From an uncultured Bacteroidales bacterium (lineage in GTDB: Bacteria; Bacteroidota; Bacteroidia; Bacteroidales; F082): a stretch of DNA of 64,000 nucleotides. Each line of letters begins with the position of its first letter. Position 1 is the stretch's first letter. The stretch is taken from assembly GCA_900317055.1 (NCBI GenBank), contig ONFF01000019.1, positions 1 through 64,000 of the forward strand, written 5' to 3'. The position numbers and the translations under genes were made by a program. This document shows, in pieces, positions 1 through 8,559 of this stretch. The notes under the pieces are model-generated. The model saw nothing but the letters and a program-made list of their open reading frames with translations, did no database searches and was not told the origin of the DNA.

Positions 1-98
1 CCATATTCTTTCAGTGCCTGAAGTGCACCACAATGGGCCGCAGCCTTGGCACCGCCACCACTGAAGGCTATACCCAGCGGATATTTCTTTGTTGCCAT
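1..98 (-). CDS. Patatin-like phospholipase, N-terminal fragment cut by window edge
   Basis: The reverse strand from the ATG at 98 encodes about 32 residues before the window ends. They contain GIAFSGGGAKAAAHCGAL, which matches the glycine-rich oxyanion-hole segment (GGGxxG/A...G) at the start of bacterial patatin/RssA-like lipid acyl hydrolases. The catalytic GxSxG and the Asp lie outside the window, so activity cannot be judged. The gene follows the lipid operon in the same direction but has its own promoter-like TATATTTG. The family call rests on this one motif. Confidence 0.72.
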   Translation of the reverse strand, partial: MATKKYPLGIAFSGGGAKAAAHCGALQALKEY

Positions 99-119
99 AG
101 TCGTTGGTTTTAGATGTTG

Positions 120-127
120 CAAATATA
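120..127 (-). promoter_or_regulatory. Candidate -7 element (TATATTTG) for the patatin gene
   Basis: The reverse strand reads TATATTTGC, matching the Bacteroidota -7 consensus TAnnTTTG, 22 nt upstream of the ATG at 98. No clear -33 TTTG is seen at the usual spacing. Confidence 0.45.
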
Positions 128-172
128 ATAAGAGTTTCGAAACTTGATCAGCACCTGTTTCTTCTATCAAAA

Positions 173-793
173 TCAAATCCGCTTCACCAGTTCCTCCATC
201 AGCTCTTTCATCTTTTGTTGCAACATCTCAGTTTGTTCGTTGATGTAATCAGAGTTCATGCCATTTGTGGGAGGAGCGAGATGAAACGGAGGCGACACGA
301 TGAGGCGAGTGCGAGGCCCGAATATCTTAATCGGTCCGTCGATGTAAACCATCACAAGCGGAGCCTGCGATACAGCAGCAAGCATGGCCGCCCCTGGATG
401 GAAAGGCAGCTGCTTTCTGTGCTCGCCATGACGCCCCTCAGGGAAGATGGCCACGCTCTCCTTGTCTTGTTGTATCGTCTTTATCGACTCGTGAATCCAT
501 GACAGGTCGGCGTTCTGTCGGTCAATAGGGATGCATCGCGTGTGACGCAGAAAGAACCCGAAGCCCCGTTGCTCAAAGCGGTCTTTTGCGGCAAGGTTAT
601 GGATCTTGTCCTTAAGGAACACCGTAGTCACCACTGGCCCGTCGAGATGGCAGGTATGATTGATGATAAGTAATGAGGGATCGTCAAGTTTGTGAAGGTG
701 TTTAGGAGGCTCCACGTAATACACCTTCGGCCTCAGAAGCACCTTCACAAGAAAGGCAGTCAACCCTTCCACGATATGAGTCGTTGTTTTCAT
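173..793 (-). CDS. 1-acyl-glycerol-3-phosphate acyltransferase-like (PlsC family)
   Basis: A 206-residue acyltransferase of the PlsC/LPLAT family. The catalytic HxxxxD box is present as NHTCHLDG near residue 45, and the glycerol-phosphate-binding FPEGR motif follows at about 115. Family members transfer an acyl chain from acyl-ACP or acyl-CoA to a lipid hydroxyl at the inner membrane. The start overlaps the ACP stop (ATGA at 790-793), so the two are probably translationally coupled and the ACP may supply the acyl donor. The true acceptor cannot be read from sequence; lysophosphatidate, another lysolipid or an amino-lipid are all possible. Confidence 0.82.
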   Translation of the reverse strand: MKTTTHIVEGLTAFLVKVLLRPKVYYVEPPKHLHKLDDPSLLIINHTCHLDGPVVTTVFLKDKIHNLAAKDRFEQRGFGFFLRHTRCIPIDRQNADLSWIHESIKTIQQDKESVAIFPEGRHGEHRKQLPFHPGAAMLAAVSQAPLVMVYIDGPIKIFGPRTRLIVSPPFHLAPPTNGMNSDYINEQTEMLQQKMKELMEELVKRI

Positions 794-1029
794 GCTTTTG
801 CTTGTGTAATATAGTCAATGACATCACCCACGGTGTTGAACTTCAAAGCTCCTTCAAACTTGATTTTGAACTTGTTTTCAATGGCAAGGCTTAGAAGCAT
901 GATGGTAAGCGAATCGAGACCGATGTCGCTGATGAGTTGGGTGTCTTCATTGACCGTCGAAAGATCAAGCGATGGCTTGATGAGTTGAAGAATCTCCTTG
1001 AGATCTTCCAAAATATCCTTCCTATCCAT
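790..1029 (-). CDS. Dedicated acyl carrier protein
   Basis: A 79-residue acyl carrier protein. The phosphopantetheine attachment site is IGLDSLTIM, with the serine at about residue 40 in the canonical DSL context, and the protein is acidic and helical as expected. It lies 9 nt after the AMP-dependent ligase gene and overlaps the following PlsC-like gene by 4 nt, so it is probably a pathway-specific ACP, not the fatty-acid synthase ACP, which usually sits beside fabF. I infer that it is loaded by the neighbouring ligase and unloaded by one of the operon's acyltransferases. Confidence 0.88.
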   Translation of the reverse strand: MDRKDILEDLKEILQLIKPSLDLSTVNEDTQLISDIGLDSLTIMLLSLAIENKFKIKFEGALKFNTVGDVIDYITQAKA

Positions 1030-1038
1030 GGTATTTAA

Positions 1039-2526
1039 TCAGTTACGTGAAACTTTCATTGCGCCAGTACGTTTGAAGTCCTCTTTACGCACCGTCAACT
1101 TGCTGATGCGATGGGTTGTCGGCAGCGTCGCATTGACCTCGTCAACCAATCCCTTAAAGTATTTCTCCACCTCTTCCCAAGACGTGTTGCCAAACTCTTC
1201 CATACGAGGGAGTATTTCGATGGCGATCACCTTGCGGCCGTCCAACTCATCTTCTTTGACCAAACAGTCGCGGAGTTTGTCGCATTTGTAGAACGGCTCC
1301 TCGATGCTTTCAGGGCTTACATTCTCGCCATTGGACAGGATGATGAGGTTCTTGATACGTCCTACGATGTACATATAACCTTCGTCATCGAAGCGTACGA
1401 GGTCGCCAGTTTTAATCCAACCATCAGGTGTCAGGGTCTCAGCGGTCTTTTCAGGGTCGCCGTAATAGCCGAGGAAGACATTGTCGCCACGGAACCACAA
1501 CTCTCCATCGACCACCTTGGCCTCTTGTCCGGGATAGAGTTTTCCGACCGAAGTGGGCTTCTCCTTGACATCGATGTTGCCCGTGGTGAGGTTGGCGCCT
1601 TCCGTCATGCCATAACCGGCAAACAGGCTGATGCCCAGTTCGTCGAACTCACCGATCAATTTCGGAGGCACATTGGCGGCACCCGAGATGATGAATTTGA
1701 GGTTGCCGCCGAGGAAAGGCTTGCCGTACATCTTGACAAGACCCAGCAAGATTTCGCAGATGCCGGGGACGGCCACGAGGCAGGTCGGCTTGATCATCGG
1801 GAATTTGGAGATGGTCTCTTTGGTGTTGGCGGCGGCATACCATGCGCCACCTTCATACAATACCGACAGGGTGCCACGAATCAGGCCAAACACATGGCTG
1901 AGAGGCAACACACTCGCATAACGTTGGCAACCCAATTGATGGCCTGGGGCGTAAACGCCGTTCAGCGCACCACGCATCAGGGCTCTGTGGGGCAGGATGG
2001 CGCCTTTCGGAGCACCCGTTGTGCCACCTGTGAAGAAGATGGCGGCGGGGTCGTCCTTGTCGACAACAGCAACGGGAGCTTTCTGGTCAGCCGTATCAGT
2101 GACGGCAATCACGGTGCACTGAGCGAATTTGGCGGTCTCCATGAAATCGGCGCCGGCGGCGAGGACCTTCACGCCAAACTTCATGCAGCATCCAGCCACG
2201 GCGGGACCTGGCAACTGTGACGGCAAGTTGATGGCCACATAACCCGCAGAGGTGACGGCCAGGAACATCTCTACCGCATTAACGGTGGTGCCGTCGAGGA
2301 TGGCCACCTTGTCGCCCTTGGCAAGTCCTAAGGCGTTGAGCAAAGCACGTTTGTGTGCAATAGCCTCACACATCTGAGCGTATGTGTAAGTGTTGACGGT
2401 GTCGGAAAGAGCCGGCAGGTCTCCCCATTTACCTTCAATCCAAGTGACGAATTCTGGAATCGTCGGGATGTACTTCACCTGCGCAAGTTCATCGGCAGGC
2501 AGCATGTCTTCAAAATAGTTGTTCAT
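1039..2526 (-). CDS. AMP-dependent acyl ligase (acyl-ACP/acyl-CoA synthetase)
   Basis: A 495-residue member of the ANL adenylating superfamily. The P-loop-like motif FFTGGTTGAPKGA lies near residue 170, the A5 motif YGMTEG near 305, and the A7/A8 region GDLVRFDDEG...VGRIKN near 380-400. A C-terminal catalytic lysine is plausible in the final KRTGAMKVSRN segment. Such enzymes activate a carboxylate as acyl-AMP and pass it to CoA or an ACP. The ACP gene 9 nt downstream makes acyl-ACP synthetase the most likely role, similar to the AasR enzyme described for Caulobacter ceramide synthesis. The substrate is not known from sequence. Confidence 0.85.
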   Translation of the reverse strand: MNNYFEDMLPADELAQVKYIPTIPEFVTWIEGKWGDLPALSDTVNTYTYAQMCEAIAHKRALLNALGLAKGDKVAILDGTTVNAVEMFLAVTSAGYVAINLPSQLPGPAVAGCCMKFGVKVLAAGADFMETAKFAQCTVIAVTDTADQKAPVAVVDKDDPAAIFFTGGTTGAPKGAILPHRALMRGALNGVYAPGHQLGCQRYASVLPLSHVFGLIRGTLSVLYEGGAWYAAANTKETISKFPMIKPTCLVAVPGICEILLGLVKMYGKPFLGGNLKFIISGAANVPPKLIGEFDELGISLFAGYGMTEGANLTTGNIDVKEKPTSVGKLYPGQEAKVVDGELWFRGDNVFLGYYGDPEKTAETLTPDGWIKTGDLVRFDDEGYMYIVGRIKNLIILSNGENVSPESIEEPFYKCDKLRDCLVKEDELDGRKVIAIEILPRMEEFGNTSWEEVEKYFKGLVDEVNATLPTTHRISKLTVRKEDFKRTGAMKVSRN

Positions 2527-2569
2527 ATATGTAATTATTGGTTATTAGATTTGAAATTGAATTCTATTA

Positions 2570-3694
2570 TCAAATGTTTTTCCTGTAAACCCGTGCTCTT
2601 TTGTGAATGGTGTGATTGAAAAGGCGCCAAAGGTTCTGTACATCGGTGTTGTCTTCCAACTCCCGCGTTGATTCAATGTATTTGATGCCATTCTTTGTGA
2701 TGCCCTGAGCAAACTTGTCGAAAATCATGGCATTCACGCCCTTGTTTTGGTAGTGTTCATCTATGGCAATCAGCAACAAATCAAGAGTGTCGTTATGCTT
2801 CAAGGCTTTTAGGACATGGACAAATCCAAAAGGAAACAGTTTGCCGTTGGCTTTTTGCATAGCCTTTGAGAGCGATGGCATAGCCACCCCGAAGCCCACC
2901 ACCTTGTCATCGGCATCGAGAATGATGGAAAGGAAGTCCACGTTGACATTGCTCAGGAATTGCTTCTTCAAGTCTTCGCATTGGCCGGGAGTCAATTCCG
3001 AGAAACCATGCAGACTTGAATAGGCGGCGTTCATGCATTGGAAAATGCCGTCGACATAAAGATTGATATCGCTATGTTTGAGCAGCGGCGCCTGACGCAG
3101 GTTGTACTTTTCGGAGACCAATTTGGCCATTCGTGCATAACGCTCAGGGATGACTTCAGGCACCAAGATGCGGTATTCCACAAAATCCACCTCTTTCCGG
3201 TAACCCAGAGCCCACAAATGGTATTCGTAGTAAGGGTCGTTGTATTTGCCGTAGGCTGTAGGAAGTTGGTCGAAGCCTTCCACAAGTATTCCAGCGGCAT
3301 CAAACTCTAGAAAACCTGTCGGGCCACTGACAACATTCATCCCTTTTTCCTTGGCATACGCCTCCACGGCATGCATCAAGGCTTCAGAGACATCGCGATG
3401 GTCAATGAAGTCAATCCATCCGAAACGACAGATTTTCTCACCCACTTTTTCATTGTAACGATGATTGATGATACCGGCCACACGACCTACAACATGACCT
3501 TTTTCGTCAAAAGCCAGCCAATACTTTCCTTCGCACACTTCAAAGGCATGGTTTTTCGACGGTGTCAGCGTGTCGCGATCCATCGACTCGATTTGCGGGA
3601 CATAATACGGGTTGTTCTTGTAAAGTACATTGGGGAAATGAACGAACTTCCTCAAATCTCTTTTTGTCCTAACCTCTTTAATTGTAACCTTCAT
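2570..3694 (-). CDS. GNAT-fold acyltransferase-like protein (candidate ceramide N-acyltransferase)
   Basis: The preferred start is the ATG at 3694, giving 374 residues (MKVTIKEVRTKRDLRKFV...). This begins 1 nt after the upstream gene's stop; an upstream in-frame extension would run into that gene. The N-terminal LYKNNPYYVP and KNHAFE segments and the phrase GRVAGIIN resemble long GNAT-superfamily proteins that are common in Bacteroidota and usually annotated as hypothetical N-acetyltransferases. The bacterial ceramide synthase bCerS is, to my recollection, also assigned to the GNAT superfamily. With an adjacent ACP and acyl ligase, an N-acyl transfer role is an attractive inference, not a demonstrated one. 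Confidence 0.6.
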   Translation of the reverse strand: MKVTIKEVRTKRDLRKFVHFPNVLYKNNPYYVPQIESMDRDTLTPSKNHAFEVCEGKYWLAFDEKGHVVGRVAGIINHRYNEKVGEKICRFGWIDFIDHRDVSEALMHAVEAYAKEKGMNVVSGPTGFLEFDAAGILVEGFDQLPTAYGKYNDPYYEYHLWALGYRKEVDFVEYRILVPEVIPERYARMAKLVSEKYNLRQAPLLKHSDINLYVDGIFQCMNAAYSSLHGFSELTPGQCEDLKKQFLSNVNVDFLSIILDADDKVVGFGVAMPSLSKAMQKANGKLFPFGFVHVLKALKHNDTLDLLLIAIDEHYQNKGVNAMIFDKFAQGITKNGIKYIESTRELEDNTDVQNLWRLFNHTIHKRARVYRKNI

Positions 3695-3695
3695 A

Positions 3696-4526
3696 TCATT
3701 TACTCTTGTCAGATTCGACAATGCCATAGACCGATGAGCGAAGCATAGCAGCAAAGTCCGCCTCGGGGACACTCATCTGCTTTTCAAGGCTGATCACCTC
3801 GCCAATTCCCAACTTGACTGTCTTGCCTCTTTTGTTGAGTATTTCACGAGGCAGCCTCAATGTGCGCATTTTCCAGTTGATCAATCCGAGAAAATAAAAC
3901 CAATTGGAATTTCGGTTGAAGAACCGCACGGGAACCACGGGCACTTTCAAGTAACGGATCAATTCAGTAGCTGACTGCTGCCAATCGCGGTCACGTACAC
4001 AAAAATCCCTAAAGCTGAAGTCCGACACCGCCCCTGATGGAAAGATTCCCAACGGGTGTCCTTCGGTGATATGCTCAAGGGTTTTCCTCATACCTTCAAT
4101 ACTTTCTTGCGATATTCCCTTGGTGGACTTGGTCTTGGGTACCACATAGATGAAGTTGTCATTGAGTGTCTTCACCTTCGACAGAAACTTGTTGACCATC
4201 ACCTTATAATCCTCACGGAGATGTCCAAACAGGTCGATGAGAATTAGCCCGTCAAGTCCACCGTAAGGATGGTTGCTGATAGTGATGAAAGGACCATCGA
4301 GTACCGATTGTAAGTGTTCCATCCCCTGTACTTCGTAATTCAAGTTCAAGTCTTTCAAGAATGCATTGGCAAACTCTTGACCAGAAAGGTCTTCGTGTCG
4401 CCCATACCGTTCCGACAACTTGTCAACGCCCGTGATCCGCATCATCAGACGAGCCAATCCGTTGCCGAACTTGCCATTGAACACTGGCGAAATGCCTTCC
4501 ATATCTTCCATCGTAATTAGTGCCAT
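3696..4526 (-). CDS. PlsC-like/hemolysin-type acyltransferase
   Basis: A 276-residue protein from the ATG at 4526, which overlaps the preceding TGA; a GTG one codon earlier is an alternative start. It carries the LPLAT motifs ISNHPYGGLDG (HxxxxD-like, near residue 85) and FPSGAVSDF (near 160), with a longer N-terminus than classical PlsC. This architecture matches the acyltransferases often annotated as putative hemolysin, related to the OlsA/ornithine-lipid branch. It is the second acyltransferase of the operon, so the cluster may install at least two acyl chains. The acceptor is unknown. Confidence 0.72.
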   Translation of the reverse strand: MALITMEDMEGISPVFNGKFGNGLARLMMRITGVDKLSERYGRHEDLSGQEFANAFLKDLNLNYEVQGMEHLQSVLDGPFITISNHPYGGLDGLILIDLFGHLREDYKVMVNKFLSKVKTLNDNFIYVVPKTKSTKGISQESIEGMRKTLEHITEGHPLGIFPSGAVSDFSFRDFCVRDRDWQQSATELIRYLKVPVVPVRFFNRNSNWFYFLGLINWKMRTLRLPREILNKRGKTVKLGIGEVISLEKQMSVPEADFAAMLRSSVYGIVESDKSK

Positions 4527-4960
4527 CACTCAACCTTTCTTTTCTTGAAAATCACCAGTTCGTTCATCGTGAAATTATAAGCTCCAGAAACACAGAGTGC
4601 CAGCAAGTTGCATATCACCACATCCCATTTCGTTAGTGCCTGAATCAATAGGAGCAAGCCCATCTTGATGAGGAAACCGGCTGTACATGAGGCATTATAG
4701 GCTCCATAATGCTTGATGAACGTCTTCCCTGAATGATGCGAGATACGGTCTTTCCAAGTCAGGTAATAGGATACAAGGAAGTTTGTGAAAACCGCAAACT
4801 CAAATGAGATGATGGGCGAGATGATGACCTTGCCGACATACCTATGAAATACGAGATGTGAGAACACCCATAGGACGAGTGTGTCCACGAGTGTGCCCAA
4901 TACATTGCCTGCGACAAACTTTGGAAAGCGGTGCAATATCAATTTCTTGGCCTTATTCAT
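4526..4960 (-). CDS. GtrA-like small membrane protein
   Basis: A 144-residue, four-helix membrane protein that resembles the GtrA family. Hydrophobic stretches lie near residues 12-32, 40-62, 80-100 and 108-128 (VVICNLLALCVSGAYNFTMN), and the GtrA-like N...FxxxxxxVF ending is seen. The start at 4960 is chosen because ATGAATAA overlaps the upstream stop codon. GtrA proteins are proposed to help move undecaprenyl- or other lipid-linked sugars across the membrane. Here the context suggests a role with the neighbouring lipid-synthesis enzymes, perhaps in lipid transfer or head-group glycosylation. Confidence 0.7.
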   Translation of the reverse strand: MNKAKKLILHRFPKFVAGNVLGTLVDTLVLWVFSHLVFHRYVGKVIISPIISFEFAVFTNFLVSYYLTWKDRISHHSGKTFIKHYGAYNASCTAGFLIKMGLLLLIQALTKWDVVICNLLALCVSGAYNFTMNELVIFKKRKVE

Positions 4961-5666
4961 CCTTATGTTTCGGGTCGATTCTTGCATAATAGCGGGCATC
5001 TTGCCCTATGGTGATAATGTATATCAATACCAAGGCAAGAAGAATGACTATTCCTATCAAGTCGAGGGCATGAAGTTCAAGCGTGGAAGAGAACCAAGGC
5101 AGCTCCAACGCCCATGTTCTCAACGGTTTGGCAAACACTAAAACGGCATTGGCGATGATGCAAATCAGCCGAAATTCCGTGGGCCCCAACTTGGCGTAGG
5201 TCAGCCGGAACTCTCCTTTGAGATGCGCGTTCATCGACACGTTGAGGGTCAGCATCAGATAGATGACAAGCAGAACGCAAGACAGGTCGAAACGCATGAA
5301 AGGCGACAGACCCACACCCATGAACATAAAAGTTTCATTAATGGCGTCCATAGTGTGGTCGAGATAAAAGCCGTAAATCGGTCGCTGCTGTTTACGATAA
5401 CGAGCCAAGGTGCCGTCGAGCGAGTCACCGTACCAGTTGATGATAAACCCCAACGAGGCCAACCACAGGAAATGCACATTGTAATTCGACAAGATGTACC
5501 CTGCTGCAATGACCACGGCACCGATGAATCCGATGAAAGTCAGCATGTCGGAGTCGGCCCATTTCGGCTGCCGTTCCGCGAGCCACAATAGTGTTTTTTT
5601 CTCCACTCCGTTCAAGACCGAAGTCTGGATTCTCACCGATTGTTTTGTTGAGGTTTGCTTTTCCAT
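4953..5666 (-). CDS. CDP-alcohol phosphatidyltransferase
   Basis: A 237-residue polytopic membrane enzyme carrying the complete CDP-alcohol phosphotransferase signature: an Asp-x2-Asp-Gly-x2-Ala-Arg block (DSLDGTLAR), then Gly-x3-Asp-x3-Asp (GFYLDHTMD), around residues 80-107. The family condenses a CDP-linked lipid or alcohol with a second alcohol to make a phosphodiester head group. It is the first gene of the leftward operon, behind a good -7 element. Possible products are phosphatidylinositol-, ethanolamine- or glycerol-type lipids, or a ceramide phospho-head group. Nothing in the sequence picks between these. Confidence 0.85.
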   Translation of the reverse strand: MEKQTSTKQSVRIQTSVLNGVEKKTLLWLAERQPKWADSDMLTFIGFIGAVVIAAGYILSNYNVHFLWLASLGFIINWYGDSLDGTLARYRKQQRPIYGFYLDHTMDAINETFMFMGVGLSPFMRFDLSCVLLVIYLMLTLNVSMNAHLKGEFRLTYAKLGPTEFRLICIIANAVLVFAKPLRTWALELPWFSSTLELHALDLIGIVILLALVLIYIITIGQDARYYARIDPKHKDE

Positions 5667-5686
5667 TGTTATTCTTCTTGAGTTGG

Positions 5687-5694
5687 CAAAAGTA
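5687..5694 (-). promoter_or_regulatory. Candidate promoter of the lipid operon (TACTTTTG)
   Basis: The reverse strand has TACTTTTGC, matching TAnnTTTG, 21 nt ahead of the first operon gene. It sits in the divergent interval shared with the AraC-type regulator, so that regulator could act here. Confidence 0.5.
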
Positions 5695-5841
5695 GATGCA
5701 CCGAGGCAGAAGTGCTGTGTCTATACCACCTTTTTTATGGTTGATATATCCGATGGAAGAAATATGGAAAGCAAAAAAGGAGTTATATACCATTGTAGAA
5801 ACCAATAATAGGTTGTTTCTTTGCAGAAAAATTGACCAACC

Positions 5842-6711
5842 ATGCTGAAATCGTTCAACGACCTCATCATTTCCGACAACATGGACGAAGTCAACGTGGC
5901 TCCGGAAACCATGTCGAGTTTCTTTATCGCGTTCTATTGCGAGAAAGGTGCATTGCAGTTTTCCATTGAGGGGGAAATGTATCTTGCCAAGGAAGGTGAT
6001 TTGGTGGCATGCACGCCTCGCAATATAATCGGTTTGTATATGCGTTCTCCCGACTTGCAAGGCAAAGTGATTTGTATGGGCGAATCGCTGTACGATGAGA
6101 CTATGCCAGGTGTTTTTCACATCGACCCCAATTGGTGGAAGAAATTCCTCTACCTGAGGCAAAACCCAGTCATGCACGCTACCGAGTTCCAAAGCAAGCT
6201 TTTCTTGGCCTATTTCAACCTATTGAAAACCTATATGGAAGACAGCGACAATCCTTACCGCCAGCGCATCATCAAAATCACCTCGCAAGCGGCAGCCGTC
6301 GAGATTCTTCACGAGCTTGACAATTGGACTCATCTTGAAGGAAACCCTACCGACCATACGAAACGCGAGGCTTCACAAAAAGACCTCTTGTTCCAACGAT
6401 TCATCACCCTGCTCAGTCATCCGACAAACACCGAGCGCGAAGTCAGGGCCTACGCCGAACAACTATTGGTCACTCCGAAGTATCTCAGCGCCGTCTGCAA
6501 GGAAAAGAGCGGACGCACGGCCATGGACTGGATTACGGAAAGCACGGTCGCCCAAATCAAATACTACCTTTTGCAAACCGACCTCACCGTTAAGGAGATT
6601 GCCTTCAAGCTTGATTTCCCCGATGTCAGCTTTTTCTGCAAATACGTCAAAAAGCATCTGGGGCTGGCACCGTTGGAGTACCGGAATGGGCAATTGCTAT
6701 CCATAACATAG
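5842..6711 (+). CDS. AraC-family transcriptional regulator
   Basis: A 289-residue regulator. Residues about 1-150 form a cupin-like sensor (FSIEGEMYLAKEGDLVACTP is typical of the AraC ligand-binding fold). Residues about 185-285 hold the two helix-turn-helix units; the second contains VKEIAFKLDFPDVSFFCKYVKK followed by GLAPLEYR, matching the AraC signature. The gene diverges from the lipid operon across 175 bp, so control of that operon or of itself is a reasonable inference. The effector is unknown. Confidence 0.85.
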   Translation: MLKSFNDLIISDNMDEVNVAPETMSSFFIAFYCEKGALQFSIEGEMYLAKEGDLVACTPRNIIGLYMRSPDLQGKVICMGESLYDETMPGVFHIDPNWWKKFLYLRQNPVMHATEFQSKLFLAYFNLLKTYMEDSDNPYRQRIIKITSQAAAVEILHELDNWTHLEGNPTDHTKREASQKDLLFQRFITLLSHPTNTEREVRAYAEQLLVTPKYLSAVCKEKSGRTAMDWITESTVAQIKYYLLQTDLTVKEIAFKLDFPDVSFFCKYVKKHLGLAPLEYRNGQLLSIT

Positions 6712-6755
6712 AAAAACCCTCAACCCAAGTCTCCCCCGAATTACGGATTTTGAGA

Positions 6756-7802
6756 TTAAAAATAGACTACCGTCCCAATAGGTTGGTCAAGCAAATGGAT
6801 AGCATTGCGTTCAGCGATGTCTTGCGCGACGGAATCGGGCTCCGTCCAAACGTGTGGAGCAAGGCTGAACTTGTCGTGGTGCACGGTGAACACTTGTTTC
6901 GGGTGCAAGTCCGAGATGGCTTGTTCAAGGTCTGCGGGCATGAGATGGATGTTCGCCCAGTCCTTGTTGTATTGGCCGTTTTCCATCAAGGCCAAATCCA
7001 CCGAACCGAATCGCTTATAGATTTCCTTGAAACGACCGTCATAACCGCCGTCACCACCCACATACACCTTTCTGCTGCCCGATTCCACCATAAAGGATGC
7101 CCACAGTGTCTGATTACGCTTGAAGAGACGATTTGAGAAGTGACGCGTGGGTAAGCAGGTGATATTATCAGCCTTCTCGTACCAGTCCATTTCGGTGATG
7201 TGTTGTGGGTCGTAACCCCAATACTCCAAATATTCTGCTACGCCGAGCGGACATACCACATGCTTTACCTTGTTCTTCAAGTCGCGCAACGTGGCGTAAT
7301 CCAAATGGTCCCAATGCTCGTGCGTGACGATGAGCACATCGATTTCAGGCATGTCGTCGGGCGAATAGATATCCGTGCCTTTGAACGGATGCATCATCAC
7401 CGATACAGGAAACTCCATTTTCAGCACGGGGTCAATCAGATAGCGTTTCCCGTCCAAACAGAACAAGTACGACGAATGTCCAAACCATACGAGCCAGTCC
7501 TTGTCGGTGGTCAAGGTCTTCAAGTCGGTTTTCACGGCAGGGACAGCTTCGGCGGGTACCCTGTCCTTTTTGCTTTCCGAAAGGAATTCCCATAACGCTC
7601 CAAACATGGACTTGTCGCCAGTGAATTGCGGTGTGGGAATCTGGTTTTGGAATTGACCGTCGCGATAGTTCGGCGAAGCCTCGATGCGGGCTTTGCGCTC
7701 CTTCGACATCCGTCTGCCGAAACAGGGATGGTTCAATACAGCAATTATTGCTACCGTGATCAACAGTAGCACTGCGAGAATGATGAGCGTTTTCATTTTC
7801 AT
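6756..7802 (-). CDS. MBL-fold metal-dependent hydrolase (NAPE-PLD/UlaG-like)
   Basis: A 348-residue protein from the ATG at 7802, which lies 1 nt beyond the stop of the upstream nitroreductase. An N-terminal membrane anchor or signal (residues about 4-23) is followed by a metallo-beta-lactamase fold with the metal motif THEHWDHLD (H161, H163, D165, H166), a downstream H in PTRHFSNR, and VHHDKF near the C-terminus. The layout resembles N-acyl-phosphatidylethanolamine phospholipase D-like and UlaG-like hydrolases, so a lipid phosphodiester substrate is possible. The operon partner is a nitroreductase, which does not help define the substrate. Confidence 0.78.
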   Translation of the reverse strand: MKMKTLIILAVLLLITVAIIAVLNHPCFGRRMSKERKARIEASPNYRDGQFQNQIPTPQFTGDKSMFGALWEFLSESKKDRVPAEAVPAVKTDLKTLTTDKDWLVWFGHSSYLFCLDGKRYLIDPVLKMEFPVSVMMHPFKGTDIYSPDDMPEIDVLIVTHEHWDHLDYATLRDLKNKVKHVVCPLGVAEYLEYWGYDPQHITEMDWYEKADNITCLPTRHFSNRLFKRNQTLWASFMVESGSRKVYVGGDGGYDGRFKEIYKRFGSVDLALMENGQYNKDWANIHLMPADLEQAISDLHPKQVFTVHHDKFSLAPHVWTEPDSVAQDIAERNAIHLLDQPIGTVVYF

Positions 7803-7803
7803 C

Positions 7804-8463
7804 CTACACCCACTCAAAATTCTCCTTTCCTGCACCGAGTTCAAAATGGTATTTCACCAAACCTTTGTCAACGCCTGCAAAAGCACCTTCTTTATAAGTC
7901 AGTGCGACCTTGTTGCCTTGGCCTTTCACAAAGAAACTCAGTTTGTTGAGGGCGGTCGGTGTTAGCAGTGCCGCTTCCACGCCATTGTTGAACCATTGTG
8001 GTGCAACGCCTTCGTAGGCACTGACTTCCGATGCAGGTTTAAGTTTGTGCTGCACGCCTTGTGTGGCTCCATAACCCACAGCCACCACGCCAAGCACAGC
8101 TTTGTCGCCGACAACAGCCTTAGTGTTCTTGCGGCTGAAAGTGCCGCTGGCCCACCATGTGTTCAGCCCAAGGGTCTGGGCAAAGAGCATCAGGTCGGCA
8201 CCGGCATAGCCGAGGCGTTCGCCCAAATCTGGAGCCTCGTCGCCAGCCATGATGAAATAGTTTTTCACCCCTTTGGCGAGCAGCAGTTTCACGATGCCTT
8301 GATAGGCATTCGTGTCGTTGAGCATTAGGCGGATGTCGGTGTGATGCTTCCGGTTGTTTTCTTCAATCCTTTGGTTGAGTTGTGCCACAATGTCTTCCGG
8401 CAAAGGCTTGTCAGTGTATTTGCGCACCATGTGGCGGGCACGCATTGCTTCTTCGAGTGTCAT
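7804..8463 (-). CDS. Nitroreductase-family flavoprotein
   Basis: A 219-residue protein with the nitroreductase fold. It has an N-terminal FMN-binding segment (MRARHMVRKYTDKPLP, with the Arg-x-x-Arg/Lys-x-(Y/F) pattern), a central GADLMLFAQTLGLNTWWASGTF segment typical of the family, and VVAVGYGATQGVQHK near residue 135. Members bind FMN and reduce nitro compounds, quinones or enones with NAD(P)H. It is probably cotranscribed with the MBL-fold gene 1 nt downstream. The physiological substrate is unknown. Confidence 0.82.
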   Translation of the reverse strand: MTLEEAMRARHMVRKYTDKPLPEDIVAQLNQRIEENNRKHHTDIRLMLNDTNAYQGIVKLLLAKGVKNYFIMAGDEAPDLGERLGYAGADLMLFAQTLGLNTWWASGTFSRKNTKAVVGDKAVLGVVAVGYGATQGVQHKLKPASEVSAYEGVAPQWFNNGVEAALLTPTALNKLSFFVKGQGNKVALTYKEGAFAGVDKGLVKYHFELGAGKENFEWV

Positions 8464-8492
8464 GATAGAATATGTTTAAGATTATATTAGCG

Positions 8493-8500
8493 CAAAAATA
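8493..8500 (-). promoter_or_regulatory. Candidate promoter of nitroreductase/MBL operon (TATTTTTG)
   Basis: TATTTTTGC on the reverse strand, about 30 nt upstream of the nitroreductase ATG, fits TAnnTTTG. No clear -33 element is seen. Confidence 0.45.
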
Positions 8501-8559
8501 AGAATTATTTTTAGTGATTTGATAGAATATCATACTTTTGTGGCCCAAATCAAATCTTC

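Noticed and set aside
1111-2220. A 369-codon open frame opposite the acyl ligase
   Set aside because: The reverse strand encodes a full ANL enzyme with all motifs; the plus-strand frame has none.
173-5666. Inositol-lipid cluster like that of Bacteroides
   Set aside because: A CDP-alcohol phosphotransferase is present, but no myo-inositol-phosphate synthase or phosphatase gene accompanies it, and the ACP-ligase-GNAT set points to another lipid.
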